Assembly (NCBI RefSeq): GCF_000384335.2
Contig: NZ_KQ031382.1
Location: forward strand, 1,922,001-1,986,000
Source: Hyphomicrobium sp. 99
GTDB lineage: Bacteria; Pseudomonadota; Alphaproteobacteria; Rhizobiales; Hyphomicrobiaceae
Length of the DNA: 64,000 nucleotides
Reading direction: 5' to 3'
The number at the start of each line of letters is the position of its first letter. Positions within the stretch are counted from its first letter, which is position 1. The notes beneath the pieces were generated by a model. The model saw nothing but the letters and a program-made list of their open reading frames with translations, did not search any database and was not told the DNA's origin. The position numbers were made by a program, and so were the translations under genes. Shown here in pieces: positions 63,301 through 64,000 of this stretch.

Positions 63301-64000
63301 TCAGTCGACCCGGCACGACGCCTTTCCGAGGACGCAGAAGCGAGAGCAATGGCGATGATTGAGGCTCACAGTCGACCGGGCGTCCTCCAGCGTGCCGCCC
63401 AATTCGAAGTCCTTCGCATAAGGAAGCAAGGTGCACGCCACGACAGTCGGGCTTTCTGCGCCCTTGCGTTTGATGACCATTCGCGATGAGGCACACATCA
63501 CATCGCGAGGGCTGAGGTTCAGCTTCTTCCAGCATCCCTCGCTAACCTCTGGTGTGTTGTCGTCATCCAACATCTCAGGGAATAGGATGAGGCGCCTGCT
63601 GTCCGCGGCATTGATGTCGAGGCCAACTTGGGAGAACAGCTGCTGATAGCCGCGGCGCATCTCGTCCTCATCAATAGTCCAAAGAAGCCTGCCCGCTATC
63701 GATACATCGAAACTGTGCTTTGCAAGCCAGGCCAAGCCCTCCAAGGCGGGCTGCCAAGTGCGAGCGCCACGAATTTCCTCATGACCTTCTTGCTCGTAAT
63801 GGTCGAGCGAAACGCGTAACGATAATCGGCCGGGAAACCGCGTTTGCAGCTCCTGCAGCGCCTCGCGATGCCTCTGCATCGGGCGCATTGCGTTGGTCAG
63901 GACGAGCACTGAAAAGCCTTGAAACAGGCAATCCTCGAGCATGCCGATGATGTCGGGGTTCATGAAGGGCTCGCCTCCCGTAAAGCCGATCAGGCTCGGC
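63301..64000 (-). CDS. Radical SAM protein (3' part, truncated by window end)
   Basis: The frame is open to the window edge and reads, in the - strand sense, PSLIGFTGGEPFMNPDIIGM, which is the radical SAM GGEPF region just after the (unseen) CxxxCxxC cluster. The rest (about 230 residues) contains LSLRVSLDHYEQEGHEE and ends in a Cys-rich HRHCSRFCVLGKASCRVD, which could bind an auxiliary Fe-S cluster. The true start is beyond base 64000. The partner DUF547 gene follows. Confidence 0.82.
   Translation of the reverse strand, partial: PSLIGFTGGEPFMNPDIIGMLEDCLFQGFSVLVLTNAMRPMQRHREALQELQTRFPGRLSLRVSLDHYEQEGHEEIRGARTWQPALEGLAWLAKHSFDVSIAGRLLWTIDEDEMRRGYQQLFSQVGLDINAADSRRLILFPEMLDDDNTPEVSEGCWKKLNLSPRDVMCASSRMVIKRKGAESPTVVACTLLPYAKDFELGGTLEDARSTVSLNHRHCSRFCVLGKASCRVD

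Noticed and set aside
1..64000. CRISPR arrays, complete insertion sequences or prophage
   Set aside because: No regularly spaced repeats, no transposase genes and no phage structural genes were found; the only mobile trace is the integrase remnant.
60503..64000. Second copy of the tRNA-Glu 3' end marking the far att site of the old island
   Set aside because: No repeat of the terminal tRNA sequence was seen up to 64000; the other end, if kept, is outside the window or lost.

Overview
The window is a chromosomal segment of an alphaproteobacterium. The gene content and order point to Hyphomicrobiales (Rhizobiales), probably a Hyphomicrobium-like organism; this is inferred from gene order and protein style, not from a search. 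Signs are the GC-rich codon use, an S10-spc-alpha ribosomal cluster with secY followed by a short adk, an ATP12 F1-assembly chaperone, class I PhaC, Bpt, and the order aminotransferase - hom - glpX - recJ. No prophage, CRISPR array or intact insertion sequence was seen.

Region 1 (1-14779) is the S10-spc-alpha cluster, all on the + strand: rpsJ (3' end only), rplC, rplD, rplW, rplB, rpsS, rplV, rpsC, rplP, rpmC, rpsQ, rplN, rplX, rplE, rpsN, rpsH, rplF, rplR, rpsE, rpmD, rplO, secY, adk, rpsM, rpsK, rpoA, rplQ, ending at a strong intrinsic terminator. Most genes overlap or nearly touch. A few gaps of about 90-180 bases carry clear hairpins. Several proteins (S3, L22, L5, L15) have low-complexity charged or Gly-rich extensions.

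Region 2 (15048-27744) is mixed housekeeping: an extended SDR, a DegP/DegQ-like protease, a bactofilin with an extra C-terminal domain, rarA, a ParB-like_2 protein beside a VIT-family membrane protein, a DUF190-crcB pair, an RluA-family pseudouridine synthase, a HAD phosphatase-ATP12 pair, a duplicated DUF2750-like protein and propionyl-CoA carboxylase beta.

Region 3 (27842-46567) is accessory. It holds a MarR-controlled hydrolase/DUF302 unit with two matching palindromic operators, a P450-SDR-methyltransferase cluster, a cold-shock gene, a PDZ-like/multi-TM/GAF-like membrane protein, MgtC, a divergent copper-ATPase/CsoR pair with a textbook shared operator-promoter, an L,D-transpeptidase, a cupin, an AraC-type regulator, a CYTH protein, another SDR and a CAP-domain protein.

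Region 4 (46793-60316) holds parC, a secreted unknown, bpt, small unknown proteins and long gene-poor stretches, phaC, and the aminotransferase-hom-glpX-recJ group.

Region 5 (60397-64000) starts with tRNA-Glu(TTC). Directly behind its 3' end lies a multiply frameshifted tyrosine-integrase remnant, the scar of an old integrative element. After it, on the - strand, come a GT-C-like membrane glycosyltransferase, a secreted DUF547 protein and the 3' part of a radical SAM gene that runs off the window.
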